In this document: positions 18,083-26,683 of the stretch, one piece after another
How the letters are laid out: each line of letters opens with the position of its first letter
How positions within the stretch are numbered: the first letter of the stretch is position 1
DNA from: Acholeplasmataceae bacterium UBA5769
GTDB taxonomy: Bacteria > Bacillota_I > Bacilli_A > Acholeplasmatales > Acholeplasmataceae
DNA length: 64,000 nt
Assembly: GCA_002418725.1 (NCBI GenBank)
Contig: DIER01000017.1
Coordinates: 1-64,000 of the forward strand
Reading direction: 5' to 3'
Notes under the pieces: generated by a model
Database searches by the model: none
The model's input: the letters and a program-made list of their open reading frames with translations, nothing else
Told to the model about the DNA's origin: nothing
Translations under genes and position numbers: made by a program

Positions 18083-19002
18083 TGGCGAAATACAAAGTCG
18101 ATCCAGAATTATTGATTTTAAAACCCTTAAAATTTAAACGTTATACAAAAGGTAGACGGATGATGGCGAATGCTGTGATCAATTTTACCATGTTTTTCTC
18201 ACGCCCTAAAAAAGGGATTAAAAGAAGACAGTTTTGGATTCGTGGTTATCAGCACATGAAAGTGAAAGTCACCGTTTATGAACTGAAAAAGCAAAAAGAA
18301 GTTGCACCAGGACTGCTCTATATTCATGGGGGAGGATTCCAAATGGAAGGAACCCCTGTCCATTTACGGATGCTTCAGAACATCATCTTAGAAACCAGAC
18401 AAAAAGCAGTCTATGTCAAATATCATCTCGCGCCTAAACACCCATTTCCGGTGGCATTATACGACTGTTATCATGCCCTCTTATGGATGAAGGAACATGC
18501 TGAATTTCTTAGAATTGATCCACATCACATTGCGGTTGCAGGTGATTCAGCTGGTGGGAATTTAGCGACAGCAGTTGCTTTAATGTCAAGAGATCAAGGC
18601 GGACCAAAGATTGAAAGACAACTCCTTTTATATCCGGTGATTGATGTTGATCAAAACACACCATCCATGAAGGCATATGATGATACACCCATGTGGAATG
18701 CTATCTTAAATAAAAGCATGTGGGAGCTCTACTTAAAAAATGGCGATTATGGCATGTTGCCTTATGCTTCGCCATCTTATGCAGATGTGTCAGGCATGCC
18801 TGAAACCTACATTGAAACCGCACAGTTTGATTGCTTAAGAGACGAAGGGATTCATTACGCCACAAAGTTATCACTTGCTGGCATCAAAGTTCACGAATAT
18901 CATACGCTTCATACCGTTCATGGCTATGATGCTGTCTTCTTTAGTAAACTGATTAAAAAAATGATGCAACAACGCATCGCTTTCCTAAAAGGTGAATTAT
19001 AA
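18082..19002 (+). CDS. alpha/beta hydrolase, HSL family (acetyl esterase-like)
   Basis: 306 residues. It shows the HSL-type oxyanion motif YIHGGGF, the nucleophile motif GDSAGGNLA, an Asp in AQFDCLRDEG and the catalytic His in VHGYDAV. This is the standard Ser-Asp-His set for short-chain carboxylesterases. No signal peptide. The stop of msrB and this start share one base. The natural ester is not known; deacetylation of sugars or general ester hydrolysis are both possible. Confidence 0.85.
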   Translation: MAKYKVDPELLILKPLKFKRYTKGRRMMANAVINFTMFFSRPKKGIKRRQFWIRGYQHMKVKVTVYELKKQKEVAPGLLYIHGGGFQMEGTPVHLRMLQNIILETRQKAVYVKYHLAPKHPFPVALYDCYHALLWMKEHAEFLRIDPHHIAVAGDSAGGNLATAVALMSRDQGGPKIERQLLLYPVIDVDQNTPSMKAYDDTPMWNAILNKSMWELYLKNGDYGMLPYASPSYADVSGMPETYIETAQFDCLRDEGIHYATKLSLAGIKVHEYHTLHTVHGYDAVFFSKLIKKMMQQRIAFLKGEL

Positions 19003-19065
19003 AACGGATCTATGTCATGCAAAAGATCTTTATGACCTACTTAAGAAATGATGAAAACATGAATG

Positions 19066-19097
19066 AAAGAAAGTGATGCGTATCATTTTCTTTTTTC
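19066..19097 (+). terminator. terminator after the HSL hydrolase
   Basis: GAAAGTGAT (19069-19077) pairs with ATCATTTTC (19082-19090) with one G-T pair, followed by a T-rich run. Confidence 0.65.
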
Positions 19098-19181
19098 TTT
19101 ATTCTTCAATTTATAAGTTTTTCTAAGGTCATTTGACAAGCGAGAAAATGATTTATGTGAATTTTTTCTTTTTATAAAAAA

Positions 19182-19201
19182 ATATATGATAAATCATATA
19201 T
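19182..19201. promoter_or_regulatory. perfect palindrome upstream of the amino acid dehydrogenase operon
   Basis: ATATATGAT and ATCATATAT are perfect inverted repeats of 9 bases around AA. The site covers the -35 region relative to the -10 TATAAT at 19209-19214, which is a typical operator position. The regulator is unknown. Confidence 0.5.
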
Positions 19202-19208
19202 GGTATGC

Positions 19209-19234
19209 TATAATGATTGATGTAAGCGCTTTAG
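19209..19234 (+). promoter_or_regulatory. -10 and cre-like site of the bcd-vor operon
   Basis: TATAAT at 19209-19214 is followed by TGTAAGCGCTTTAG at 19221-19234. The latter matches the CcpA cre pattern TGNAANCGNWNNCA except for the last two bases. Its place just downstream of the -10 suits repression. Confidence 0.5.
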
Positions 19235-19254
19235 AAAATTGAAGGGAGATTAAC

Positions 19255-20334
19255 ATGAGCGATTTTAAGCATTTTGAGTACATGGCTAAACACCGGTACG
19301 AACAAGTCGTCTATTTTTATGATAAAACGACAGGATTGAAAGGGATTACCTGCATTCACAACACCACATTAGGACCAGCCCTTGGTGGTACTAGACTGTG
19401 GAATTATGCAAGCGAAGAAGATGCTGTTGTTGACGCATTAAGACTCGCAAGAGGTATGACCTATAAAGCTGCAGCAGCAGGTTTAAACCTTGGTGGCGGC
19501 AAAACAGTTTTAATCGGTGATCCAGAGACGGTTAAATCTGAAGGTTATTTTAGAGCATTAGGACGTTATGTACAAAGTTTAAACGGACGTTATATTACCG
19601 CTGAAGACGTCAATACAAGTACGAAAGATATGGATTTTGTTGCAATGGAAACTGATTATGTGGTTGGTCTTGAAGGTAAATCAGGTAACCCATCACCTAT
19701 GACCGCACTTGGTGCATTTCATGGAATCCGTGCAGCATTACAATACAAGTTTGGTGATGAAGATTTTTCTAAGTATACGTTTGCAGTTCAAGGCGCTGGA
19801 CAAACAGGTTATTATTTAATCAAAAAACTTGTTGAATCAAAAGCTAAAAAAATCTATTTTTCTGAAATCAATCCTAAACATATCGAACGCATGAGAAGAG
19901 AACATCCAGATGTGGAGTATGTTGAACCAAAGAACTATTTTGGTCTCAACGTGGATGTCATCGTTCCATGTGCCCTCGGTGGTGTGTTAAATGATGAATC
20001 TGTTCCACAAATCAAAGCAAAGGTTATCGCTGGTACAGCCAATAACGTTTTACTTGATGAAGACATTCATGGCAACATGATTAAGGATAAAGGTATCCTA
20101 TATGCACCTGACTTCGTGATTAACGCTGGTGGACTTATCAACGTTTACCATGAATTAAAAGAATATAACGTTGGACGTGCAACCAGAGATATCGAAAAGA
20201 TTTATGATCGTTTACTTGAAATCTTTAAGATTGCAGATAACGAAAACATTCATACACAACAGGCAGCAAAAGTGTTTGCTAAGAAACGTATCGAAACCAT
20301 TAATAACGTACAAGATAATTATATTAAGAGATAG
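19255..20334 (+). CDS. Glu/Leu/Phe/Val dehydrogenase (leucine dehydrogenase type)
   Basis: 359 residues. It catalyses NAD-linked reversible deamination of a branched-chain or related amino acid to the 2-oxoacid. It has the glycine-rich catalytic-lysine region (AAAAGLNLGGGKTVLIGDP), the TPSPMTA-like SGNPSPMTALG segment and the Rossmann part (FAVQGAGQTGYYLIKKL). The length fits leucine/valine dehydrogenases rather than the longer glutamate enzymes. It is immediately followed by four genes of a 2-oxoacid:ferredoxin oxidoreductase, which would take its product to an acyl-CoA. An operator-like palindrome and cre-like site precede it. Confidence 0.88.
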   Translation: MSDFKHFEYMAKHRYEQVVYFYDKTTGLKGITCIHNTTLGPALGGTRLWNYASEEDAVVDALRLARGMTYKAAAAGLNLGGGKTVLIGDPETVKSEGYFRALGRYVQSLNGRYITAEDVNTSTKDMDFVAMETDYVVGLEGKSGNPSPMTALGAFHGIRAALQYKFGDEDFSKYTFAVQGAGQTGYYLIKKLVESKAKKIYFSEINPKHIERMRREHPDVEYVEPKNYFGLNVDVIVPCALGGVLNDESVPQIKAKVIAGTANNVLLDEDIHGNMIKDKGILYAPDFVINAGGLINVYHELKEYNVGRATRDIEKIYDRLLEIFKIADNENIHTQQAAKVFAKKRIETINNVQDNYIKR

Positions 20335-20345
20335 GGAGTGAAGTT

Positions 20346-20567
20346 GTGAAAAAAGGAAGATTAACTTTCGACAATGAGTCATGCAAAGGTTGTGAACTCT
20401 GTGTGACATTCTGTCCAGTCGATATCTTATCCTTGGATAAAGAACGTATCAATTCACATGGTTATAACCTTATTTCAGTTAGTGATATGGACAAGTGCAT
20501 CGCATGCGCACAATGTGCCATTGTTTGTCCAGATTCCGTCATTAAAGTGGAGGTCTTAGAAGCGTGA
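20346..20567 (+). CDS. 2-oxoacid:ferredoxin oxidoreductase delta subunit (2x4Fe-4S ferredoxin)
   Basis: 73 residues with a GTG start after GGGAGTG. Two 4Fe-4S motifs: CKGCELCVTFCP and CIACAQCAIVCP. This small ferredoxin subunit carries electrons from the TPP centre of the complex to free ferredoxin. The stop overlaps the GTG of the alpha subunit. The order delta-alpha-beta-gamma is as in many KorDABC/VOR operons. Confidence 0.9.
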   Translation: MKKGRLTFDNESCKGCELCVTFCPVDILSLDKERINSHGYNLISVSDMDKCIACAQCAIVCPDSVIKVEVLEA

Positions 20568-21634
20568 GTAAAGTGCTGATGAAAGGAAACGAAGCGATTG
20601 CGCTCGCAGCTGTGGCAGCAGGATGTGATGCATTCTTCGGTTATCCGATTACCCCTCAAAATGAAATTCCGGAATATTTATCCAAGTATTTAACTGAAAA
20701 AGGACGTGTTTTTGTCCAAGCTGAATCTGAAGTTGCAGCAATCAACATGGTGTATGGCGCAGCAGGTGCTGGTGCACGTGTGATGACCTCATCATCATCT
20801 GTTGGGATTGCGCTTAAACAAGAAGGGATCAGTTACTTAGCAGGCGCTGAACTTCCTTGTGTGATCGTGTCTGTCATGAGAGCAGGCCCCGGTTTAGGCG
20901 GTATTCAACCTTCGCAAGGTGATTACTTCCAAGCGACTCGTGGAGGAGGAAATGGTGATTATCATACCATCGTATTCGCACCAGAATCGATTCAAGAAAC
21001 CGTTGATTTAATGAAAGAAGCATTTGATGTCGCAGATACATATCGTAATCCAGTCATGATTTTAGCGGATGGTTTAATCGGTCAAATGATGGAATCCGTT
21101 GACATGGATAAACCGATTAAAAAACGTGACATTAAACCAAAAACTTATGCGACAACAGGTACTGATTTCCATGAAGGAAGAAACATCATCAACTCCTTGG
21201 GTCTAGATCCAGTATTCCAAGAAAACCATAATAAAGATCTTCAAAAGAAGTATCAGGAAGTTATGAAGCATGAAGTCAAAGTGGAAATGATTGATGTTGA
21301 AGATGCCGATTATGTCATCGTCGCTTATGGCACTGTAGCAAGAATTGCGCGCTCAGCTATTGAAGTCTTACGGGAGAAAGGTATGAAAGTGGGGATGATC
21401 AGACCCATTTCATTATGGCCATACCCAAGAAAAGCATTTAACGCTATTCCGAAAACCTGCAAGGGTATTTTAGTCACAGAAATGAGTATGGGACAAATGC
21501 TTGAAGATGTTTTAATATCAAATCAAGGACGTTTTAAGGTTGGATTCTACGGTCGTGCTGGCGGTATGGTTCCAGAACCTGAAGAAATCGTTGATGCCAT
21601 TTTAAACTTTGAGGACAAGGTGGTAGACATATGA
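20564..21634 (+). CDS. 2-oxoacid:ferredoxin oxidoreductase alpha subunit (VorB/KorA-like)
   Basis: 356 residues, GTG start overlapping the ferredoxin gene by 4 bases. It opens with KGNEAIALAAVAAGCDAFFGYPITPQNEIPEYL, the pyrimidine-domain signature of this family, followed by the SSSSVGIALKQEGISYL block. The size and sequence resemble the 3-methyl-2-oxobutanoate (2-ketoisovalerate) type more than 2-oxoglutarate enzymes. The adjacent leucine-type dehydrogenase supports this. Substrate choice is an inference. Confidence 0.88.
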   Translation: MSKVLMKGNEAIALAAVAAGCDAFFGYPITPQNEIPEYLSKYLTEKGRVFVQAESEVAAINMVYGAAGAGARVMTSSSSVGIALKQEGISYLAGAELPCVIVSVMRAGPGLGGIQPSQGDYFQATRGGGNGDYHTIVFAPESIQETVDLMKEAFDVADTYRNPVMILADGLIGQMMESVDMDKPIKKRDIKPKTYATTGTDFHEGRNIINSLGLDPVFQENHNKDLQKKYQEVMKHEVKVEMIDVEDADYVIVAYGTVARIARSAIEVLREKGMKVGMIRPISLWPYPRKAFNAIPKTCKGILVTEMSMGQMLEDVLISNQGRFKVGFYGRAGGMVPEPEEIVDAILNFEDKVVDI

Positions 21635-22374
21635 TCCGTTATGAAAAATCAAAAGGATTGACAGACGTACGTACCCACTATTGCCCAGGTTGTACGCATG
21701 GAATTTTGCATAAACTTGTTGCAGAAGTTCTCGAAGAACTTGGTGTCACAGGGAAATCGATTGGGATTGCATCGGTTGGTTGTTCGGTATTCAGTTATGA
21801 ATATATCAACACGGATTATCAGCAAGCACCACACGGACGTGCATGTGCAACTGCAACAGGTATCAAACGTGTCTTGCCAGATCGCGTCGTCTTCACTTAT
21901 CAAGGTGATGGTGACTTTGGTTCCATTGGGATTGCAGAAGCGATTCATGCGGCTAACCGCGGGGAACTGATCACAGCGATTGTTGCAAACAACGCAACCT
22001 ATGGGATGACAGGTGGCCAAATGGCTCCTACCACGTTGTTAGGCCAAGTATCAACAACCTCACAACAAGGTAGACAAAAAGAAATGCATGGTTCACCACT
22101 ACATATTTCTGAAATATTTGGTCAAATTGAAGGTGCAGCCTACGTTGAACGTGTCTCACTTCATGACATTCCAAACATTCGTAAAGCAAAAAAAGCGATT
22201 AAAAAAGCTTTCACGTATCAATTAGAGAAAAAAGGTTTCTCCATGGTTGAAGTGATTTCAACTTGCCCTGTAAACTGGGGAATGAAGCCAAGAGAAGCAC
22301 TGGATTGGGCAAAAGATCATATGATTCCTGTTTACCCACTCGGTGTGTATAAGGATGTGGAAAATCATGATTAG
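21631..22374 (+). CDS. 2-oxoacid:ferredoxin oxidoreductase beta subunit (TPP-binding)
   Basis: 247 residues. It has the N-terminal HYCPGCTHGILHKL motif and the thiamine diphosphate/Mg site GDGDFGSIGIAEAIHA...NNATYGMTGGQ. With the alpha subunit it decarboxylates the 2-oxoacid and forms acyl-CoA. ATGA overlap with alpha; the gamma start lies 8 bases inside its 3' end. The cluster ligands and TPP site look intact. Confidence 0.9.
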   Translation: MIRYEKSKGLTDVRTHYCPGCTHGILHKLVAEVLEELGVTGKSIGIASVGCSVFSYEYINTDYQQAPHGRACATATGIKRVLPDRVVFTYQGDGDFGSIGIAEAIHAANRGELITAIVANNATYGMTGGQMAPTTLLGQVSTTSQQGRQKEMHGSPLHISEIFGQIEGAAYVERVSLHDIPNIRKAKKAIKKAFTYQLEKKGFSMVEVISTCPVNWGMKPREALDWAKDHMIPVYPLGVYKDVENHD

Positions 22375-22900
22375 AACGATACGTATTGCTGGATTCGGTG
22401 GACAAGGTGTCATGCTTACTGGCCAATTGATTGCTTATGCAGCCAACATGCAAGGTTTATACAGTCTGTGGGTTCCTACCTATGGGCCTGAAACACGTGG
22501 CGGTACAGCAAACTGTTCGGTTGTCGTGAGCGATAAACCCATCCATTCACCTGTTTTTCAAAAATCAGATGATCTACTCGTCTTTAATGAACCATCTCTA
22601 GCAAAGTTCCAGACAAAGATTAAAGATAACGGCAACGTATTCTTTAACTCATCATTAATTAAGCGCGCTGTGGATGTTCCACATGCTAACGTATATGCCG
22701 TACCCATGACAGAGTTAGCGCAATCACTGGATAAACCTCAGGTTGCAAACATGGTCATGTTGGGTGCTTATTTGAAAAAGGTTGATATCTTTAAAGAAGA
22801 AGTCATTTTAGAATCTTTGAAGTATTTCTTGGGAGCTAAAAAGCTCAACATGTTACCTGTGAATCAAAAAGCACTTTGTGTCGGTTACGAAACAGTTTAA
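22367..22900 (+). CDS. 2-oxoacid:ferredoxin oxidoreductase gamma subunit
   Basis: 177 residues. The start was placed at the ATG 22367 because the protein then opens MIRTIRIAGFGGQGVMLTGQ, the usual beginning of gamma subunits; the longer GTG frame adds 8 unconserved residues. The PTYGPETRGGTANCSVVVSD block is conserved in the CoA-binding gamma family. It overlaps the beta gene by 8 bases and is the last gene of the operon, before a strong terminator. Confidence 0.9.
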   Translation: MIRTIRIAGFGGQGVMLTGQLIAYAANMQGLYSLWVPTYGPETRGGTANCSVVVSDKPIHSPVFQKSDDLLVFNEPSLAKFQTKIKDNGNVFFNSSLIKRAVDVPHANVYAVPMTELAQSLDKPQVANMVMLGAYLKKVDIFKEEVILESLKYFLGAKKLNMLPVNQKALCVGYETV

Positions 22901-22912
22901 TATGAAACAACC

Positions 22913-22944
22913 AAAGGAGACTCTCGTGTAGTCTCCTTTTTTTT
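22913..22944 (+). terminator. terminator of the bcd-vor operon
   Basis: AAGGAGACT (22914-22922) pairs with AGTCTCCTT (22930-22938), followed by eight T in all. Confidence 0.9.
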
Positions 22945-22972
22945 CGCTATTTACTTTCTTTTGACACGAACT

Positions 22973-23003
22973 AAGTGAAATCACTTTATTATCATGCTAT
23001 AAT
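22973..23003. promoter_or_regulatory. palindromic operator and extended -10 of the MFS transporter
   Basis: AAGTGA-AA-TCACTT (22973-22986) is a perfect 14-base palindrome at the -35 position of an extended -10, TGCTATAAT (22995-23003). A TTGACA at 22961 is too far from the -10 (31 bases) to be its partner. The regulator is unknown. Confidence 0.45.
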
Positions 23004-23045
23004 ATCTACAAGCATATTAAAAAATAGAATAGATAAGGTGAATTT

Positions 23046-24653
23046 ATGAAACTTGATTACAAAAAGACGTTTTACGTTGGACTCGCATTTTTCATCATTA
23101 CCATTTTCTGGCAGACTTATGACTCTATCATCACGAAGATATTGATTGATAAGTTTGGTCTTAACCAAACCTGGTCTGGGGTCGTCATGGCACTTGATAA
23201 TGTGCTCGCACTTTTCATGCTACCACTCTTTGGAGCCATTTCGGATAAAACCAATCATAAGTTGGGGCGTCGTACCCCTTATGTGATTGTGGGCACTGTC
23301 GTCGCTGCATTTGCATTTATCGGCTTGTCTTTTGTTGATAATATACAAACCGCACGCATTCAAGAAACCGCAATTATTGAGAAGTATGAATGGATTAGTG
23401 ATTCGTCTGATAATCTCAGAAAAGAACCTATTTTCTGGTCTGCACTCATCGCTGAGATGCATGCAGATCGTACAGCAGCTAAAGTTGCTGGTGATATTGA
23501 TGATAAAACCTATGATCGTTATTTGGAATCTGTTTATCAACCGATGACCAAATTAATTACAGATAATGGTTTATCAGAAGATCTTGATGCCATTGAGTTA
23601 TCTTATTTGGATGGTTATTATCACAGATATTTAAGTGAACTTGCTTGGCAGGTTACTGCAGCAAACCCCGTAAACTTTGTTGTTTTTGTGGGAATTCTCT
23701 TAATTGCACTTGTTGCGATGTCGATCTTCCGTTCTCCTGCAGTTTCGTTGATGCCTGATGTGACGATGAAACCTCTGCGCTCGAAAGCCAATGCCATCAT
23801 CAATTTGATGGGGGCAGCCGCAGGTGTGACATCATTGATCCTACTTACGATATTAGGACTTGGTGGACGCTCTTATGTACACTATACCGGTGCATTTATT
23901 AGTGTAGGTGTCATCATGCTTTTGGTTTTAGGTTTCTTCCTTTGGAAAGTTAGAGAACCTAAGTTGGTTGAAGAAAAAGTCAAAGATGATGAAGCTTTTG
24001 GTTTAGTGGAAAGCGAAGAAGATGTACACGATATGCACGATCTTCCAAAAGACAAAAAGTTATCGTTATACCTTATCTTATTCTCGGTATTCCTATGGTT
24101 TATGGGATATAACGCGGTCATGACGAAAGTTTCTGACTATGCGCCAAAAATTTTGCAATTACCATCATTTACGTTACCTTTATTAGTAGCAAACGTTACC
24201 GCGATCATCGCGTTTATCCCTATCGGTATTTTATCGACCAAGATTGGTCGTAAAAAGACGATTCTCGCGGGTATTGTGCTCTTAACCTTATGTTTCGGTT
24301 CAGTCTTTTTCTTAAGTAAAGATACTGGATGGGTGATGTTTATTGTCTTTGGGTTAACGGGTATCGGTTGGGCAACCATTAACGTCAACTCCTACCCCAT
24401 GGTGGTTGAACTTGCCAAAGGTTCAAACGTCGGTAAATATACCGGTTACTATTATGCATTCTCTATGGCGGCACAAATTTTAACTCCTATTTTATCAGGT
24501 TTCTTCATGGATATGATTCATCCTAAGGTGCTCTTCCCTTATGCAACATTGTTTGTTGCATCGGCTTTCATCACGATGTTCTTAACGAAACACGGCGATG
24601 CTGTTGCTGAGAAGAAATCCATCTTAGAAAATTTTGATTTGGATATGGACTAA
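23046..24653 (+). CDS. MFS transporter, GPH (glycoside-pentoside-hexuronide) family
   Basis: 535 residues with about 12 membrane segments. The N-terminal part (QTYDSIITKILIDKFGLNQTWSGVVMALDNVLALFMLPLFG, DKTNHKLGRRTPYVIVG) is typical of the GPH/MFS_2 cation-sugar symporters. The central charged loop (about 300-335) is cytoplasmic. Unusually, about 90 residues of soluble, acidic helical sequence (roughly 105-195, from RIQETAIIEKYEW to LDGYYHRYLSEL) are inserted between early membrane segments. The substrate is probably a sugar or glycoside. It is monocistronic with an operator-like palindrome upstream. Confidence 0.85.
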   Translation: MKLDYKKTFYVGLAFFIITIFWQTYDSIITKILIDKFGLNQTWSGVVMALDNVLALFMLPLFGAISDKTNHKLGRRTPYVIVGTVVAAFAFIGLSFVDNIQTARIQETAIIEKYEWISDSSDNLRKEPIFWSALIAEMHADRTAAKVAGDIDDKTYDRYLESVYQPMTKLITDNGLSEDLDAIELSYLDGYYHRYLSELAWQVTAANPVNFVVFVGILLIALVAMSIFRSPAVSLMPDVTMKPLRSKANAIINLMGAAAGVTSLILLTILGLGGRSYVHYTGAFISVGVIMLLVLGFFLWKVREPKLVEEKVKDDEAFGLVESEEDVHDMHDLPKDKKLSLYLILFSVFLWFMGYNAVMTKVSDYAPKILQLPSFTLPLLVANVTAIIAFIPIGILSTKIGRKKTILAGIVLLTLCFGSVFFLSKDTGWVMFIVFGLTGIGWATINVNSYPMVVELAKGSNVGKYTGYYYAFSMAAQILTPILSGFFMDMIHPKVLFPYATLFVASAFITMFLTKHGDAVAEKKSILENFDLDMD

Positions 24654-24657
24654 ACTT

Positions 24658-24685
24658 AAAGGGTGATTACACATCGCCCTTTTGT
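24658..24685. terminator. bidirectional terminator between MFS and GDPD genes
   Basis: AAAGGGTGAT (24658-24667) pairs with ATCGCCCTTT (24673-24682) with one G-T pair. It lies between converging genes. Confidence 0.75.
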
Positions 24686-25428
24686 TTAGGTTTAAAATAT
24701 TCAAATACAACATTATCATAATGGTTAAGCACGTGATCAAATTCCTTTTGATTTTGTGCTGCATAACTGATAATCGTCATCCCTCTTGCTTTAAGTCGAT
24801 CAAGCTTTTTATTGGGTAAATCATGAACACTATAGGAGACGAAATCAGGTTTTGTAAATCTGTTGAATACCATGTTTTTCATCATCCATTTGATGATTTT
24901 GGGCATGTTTTGATTCGTCTTAAAATATTCAGCAATCTGTCCTCTAATCACCTCTGGGTGATGTTTTTTTAAGTAGTAAACCACTTTTGGGTGAAAGGAG
25001 AAGAGTGCGTACAAACCTTGATAGTCTTTTAATACTGCCATCACTGACTTACATAGCAAGGCAACATTACCATGAGGTTTTAGCTCAATAAGGAGTGGTT
25101 TTTTTCCGTTGATCCGACCCAATAAATCCTGTAAAGTAAGGATAGTTTCTTCGGTGTTTAATAGTTTGAATTGTTTCACTTCATCCCAAGTGACCTCTTC
25201 TAAAAGTCTTTGATCATGACATAAGCGTTTTAAATCCGGATCATGAAAAACAACAGCAGTCCCATCCTTTAAAACATTCACATCACATTCGATGGCATAA
25301 CCGTGTTTCATCGCTAAATCAAAGGCGAGCCAGGAATTTTCCGGGATGAGACCATCTTTGGAGTGAAAACCACGATGTGCAATCAACTCATGTTTTAGCC
25401 AAGATAAATCTTTAACTTTTTCTTTCAT
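24667..25428 (-). CDS. glycerophosphodiester phosphodiesterase
   Basis: 253 residues. It hydrolyses glycerophosphodiesters to glycerol-3-phosphate and an alcohol. The motifs HRGFHSKDGLIPENSWLAF (His18) and ECDVNVLKDGTAVVFHD contain the metal and catalytic residues of the GDPD barrel. No signal peptide, so it is cytoplasmic. It is the last gene of a three-gene minus-strand operon and overlaps the upstream chromate transporter gene by 4 bases. Coupling of the two functions is unclear. Confidence 0.92.
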   Translation of the reverse strand: MKEKVKDLSWLKHELIAHRGFHSKDGLIPENSWLAFDLAMKHGYAIECDVNVLKDGTAVVFHDPDLKRLCHDQRLLEEVTWDEVKQFKLLNTEETILTLQDLLGRINGKKPLLIELKPHGNVALLCKSVMAVLKDYQGLYALFSFHPKVVYYLKKHHPEVIRGQIAEYFKTNQNMPKIIKWMMKNMVFNRFTKPDFVSYSVHDLPNKKLDRLKARGMTIISYAAQNQKEFDHVLNHYDNVVFEYFKPKQKGDV

Positions 25429-26024
25429 AAAATCGTATACATGATGATACCTAAGATGGCAGAGATCAAGATCAGTTTAATGGGAGATATTTTTTTCCAA
25501 TAAAAGGTAATCATAACCAATAGAGCAAAGATGATTAAACTTTGATACTTAAAAGATGAAAAATCAAAACTCAACGTTTTAAAGGAGACTAATGGAAAAA
25601 CAAGACGAATGAGCAAGCCCACAGAGACACTCAAAATTAAGCCAATAACGGTAGGCTTTAAGCCTTTGAATGCTTCAGTAACCAACTTACTCTCAAGCAA
25701 TTTACTGCCCAGTGAAGCGATTAAAAGGATAATGATAAATGATGGTAGTGCGACAGCGGTTGTCATTACCATGGAGCCTAAAATGCGCGCGAGGATACCA
25801 TAATCAACCATGGCATGGTTGCCAATGAATGTTGCCATATTGATGGCAATGGGGCCAGGTGTAGACTCTGCAATGCCGATAAAATCATACAGTGTATTGA
25901 TGTCAATTAAATTTCTACTCACAAGCTCAGACTCCATCAACGGAATCATCGCGTAGCCACCACCAAAGGTGAATAGGCCAATCTTAAAGAAAATCCAAGC
26001 GAGGTTTAAAAGTTCTAAGATCAT
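25425..26024 (-). CDS. chromate transporter, short ChrA-type, second partner
   Basis: 199 residues with about five or six hydrophobic segments. It has the CHR-domain signature FKIGLFTFGGGYAMIPLM near the start and ESTPGPIAINMATFIG in the middle. Single-domain CHR proteins work as pairs of opposite topology. This gene overlaps its partner by 4 bases on both the upstream and GDPD sides. Chromate or a related anion such as sulfate is the family substrate, and the real one here is not known. Confidence 0.88.
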   Translation of the reverse strand: MILELLNLAWIFFKIGLFTFGGGYAMIPLMESELVSRNLIDINTLYDFIGIAESTPGPIAINMATFIGNHAMVDYGILARILGSMVMTTAVALPSFIIILLIASLGSKLLESKLVTEAFKGLKPTVIGLILSVSVGLLIRLVFPLVSFKTLSFDFSSFKYQSLIIFALLVMITFYWKKISPIKLILISAILGIIMYTIL

Positions 26025-26587
26025 GCTTTTTTGACCTCCTTTAGACTTTCAATTGAGCCATAGATAATGCCTAAAATAGCCCCTACTAACAAGAGATATA
26101 AAACATTAATGTTGGTGAATGTTGCAAAGAAAATAGCACTAAATAATACGATCCAAGCAAAGGCATCAAAATGAATTTTCTTAGATAATTTTAAGGCAGC
26201 TTTAAATATCAATAAGCCTACCGCAACTTGAATGCCATAAAAAGCATATGAAACGAGTGTTAACTCTTTAAATTGTAAAATGAAAAATGAAATGATAGAA
26301 ATCGTGATTAAACTGGGAATAATGACACCTAGAGTTGCAGCTAATGCACCGAAAAAGCCACCGATTTTATAACCGATGAACGTTGCAGCATTCACAGCAA
26401 AAACCCCAGGTGTAGATTCTGAAATCACGAGAATTTTAATGATATCATCATCATGAACCCACTGTTTATGCTCAACAACGGCGCGTCTCATGATAGGCAT
26501 CATCGCTAATCCACCACCAAAGGTTACAGCACCGATTTTAAAAAACTCCCAAAATAGTTCAAATAAATGATGTGGTTTTTTCATCAT
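26021..26587 (-). CDS. chromate transporter, short ChrA-type, first partner
   Basis: 188 residues. It has the same CHR signatures as its neighbour (FKIGAVTFGGGLAMMPIM and ESTPGVFAVNAATFIG) in a diverged copy, as expected for the two halves of a heterodimeric transporter. GAGGTGA precedes tandem ATGs; the first was used. It heads the operon with the second ChrA and GDPD. Confidence 0.88.
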   Translation of the reverse strand: MMKKPHHLFELFWEFFKIGAVTFGGGLAMMPIMRRAVVEHKQWVHDDDIIKILVISESTPGVFAVNAATFIGYKIGGFFGALAATLGVIIPSLITISIISFFILQFKELTLVSYAFYGIQVAVGLLIFKAALKLSKKIHFDAFAWIVLFSAIFFATFTNINVLYLLLVGAILGIIYGSIESLKEVKKA

Positions 26588-26652
26588 GTCACCTCACGAA
26601 TGTCATTATAACATAAAAAAATAAAATAAATAAATTCATATCATAACTATGT

Positions 26653-26658
26653 TATAAT
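26653..26658 (+). promoter_or_regulatory. -10 element of the nucleotidase lipoprotein gene
   Basis: TATAAT 25 bases before the start. No clear -35 match is visible. Confidence 0.5.
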
Positions 26659-26683
26659 ACCTTTGCAAAGGACGGAAAGCATA

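Noticed and set aside
21649..22020. Long minus-strand open frame inside the oxidoreductase beta gene.
   Set aside because: It lies opposite a strongly conserved gene, has no ribosome site, and its product is low-complexity and Cys-rich in a way that mirrors the sense codons.
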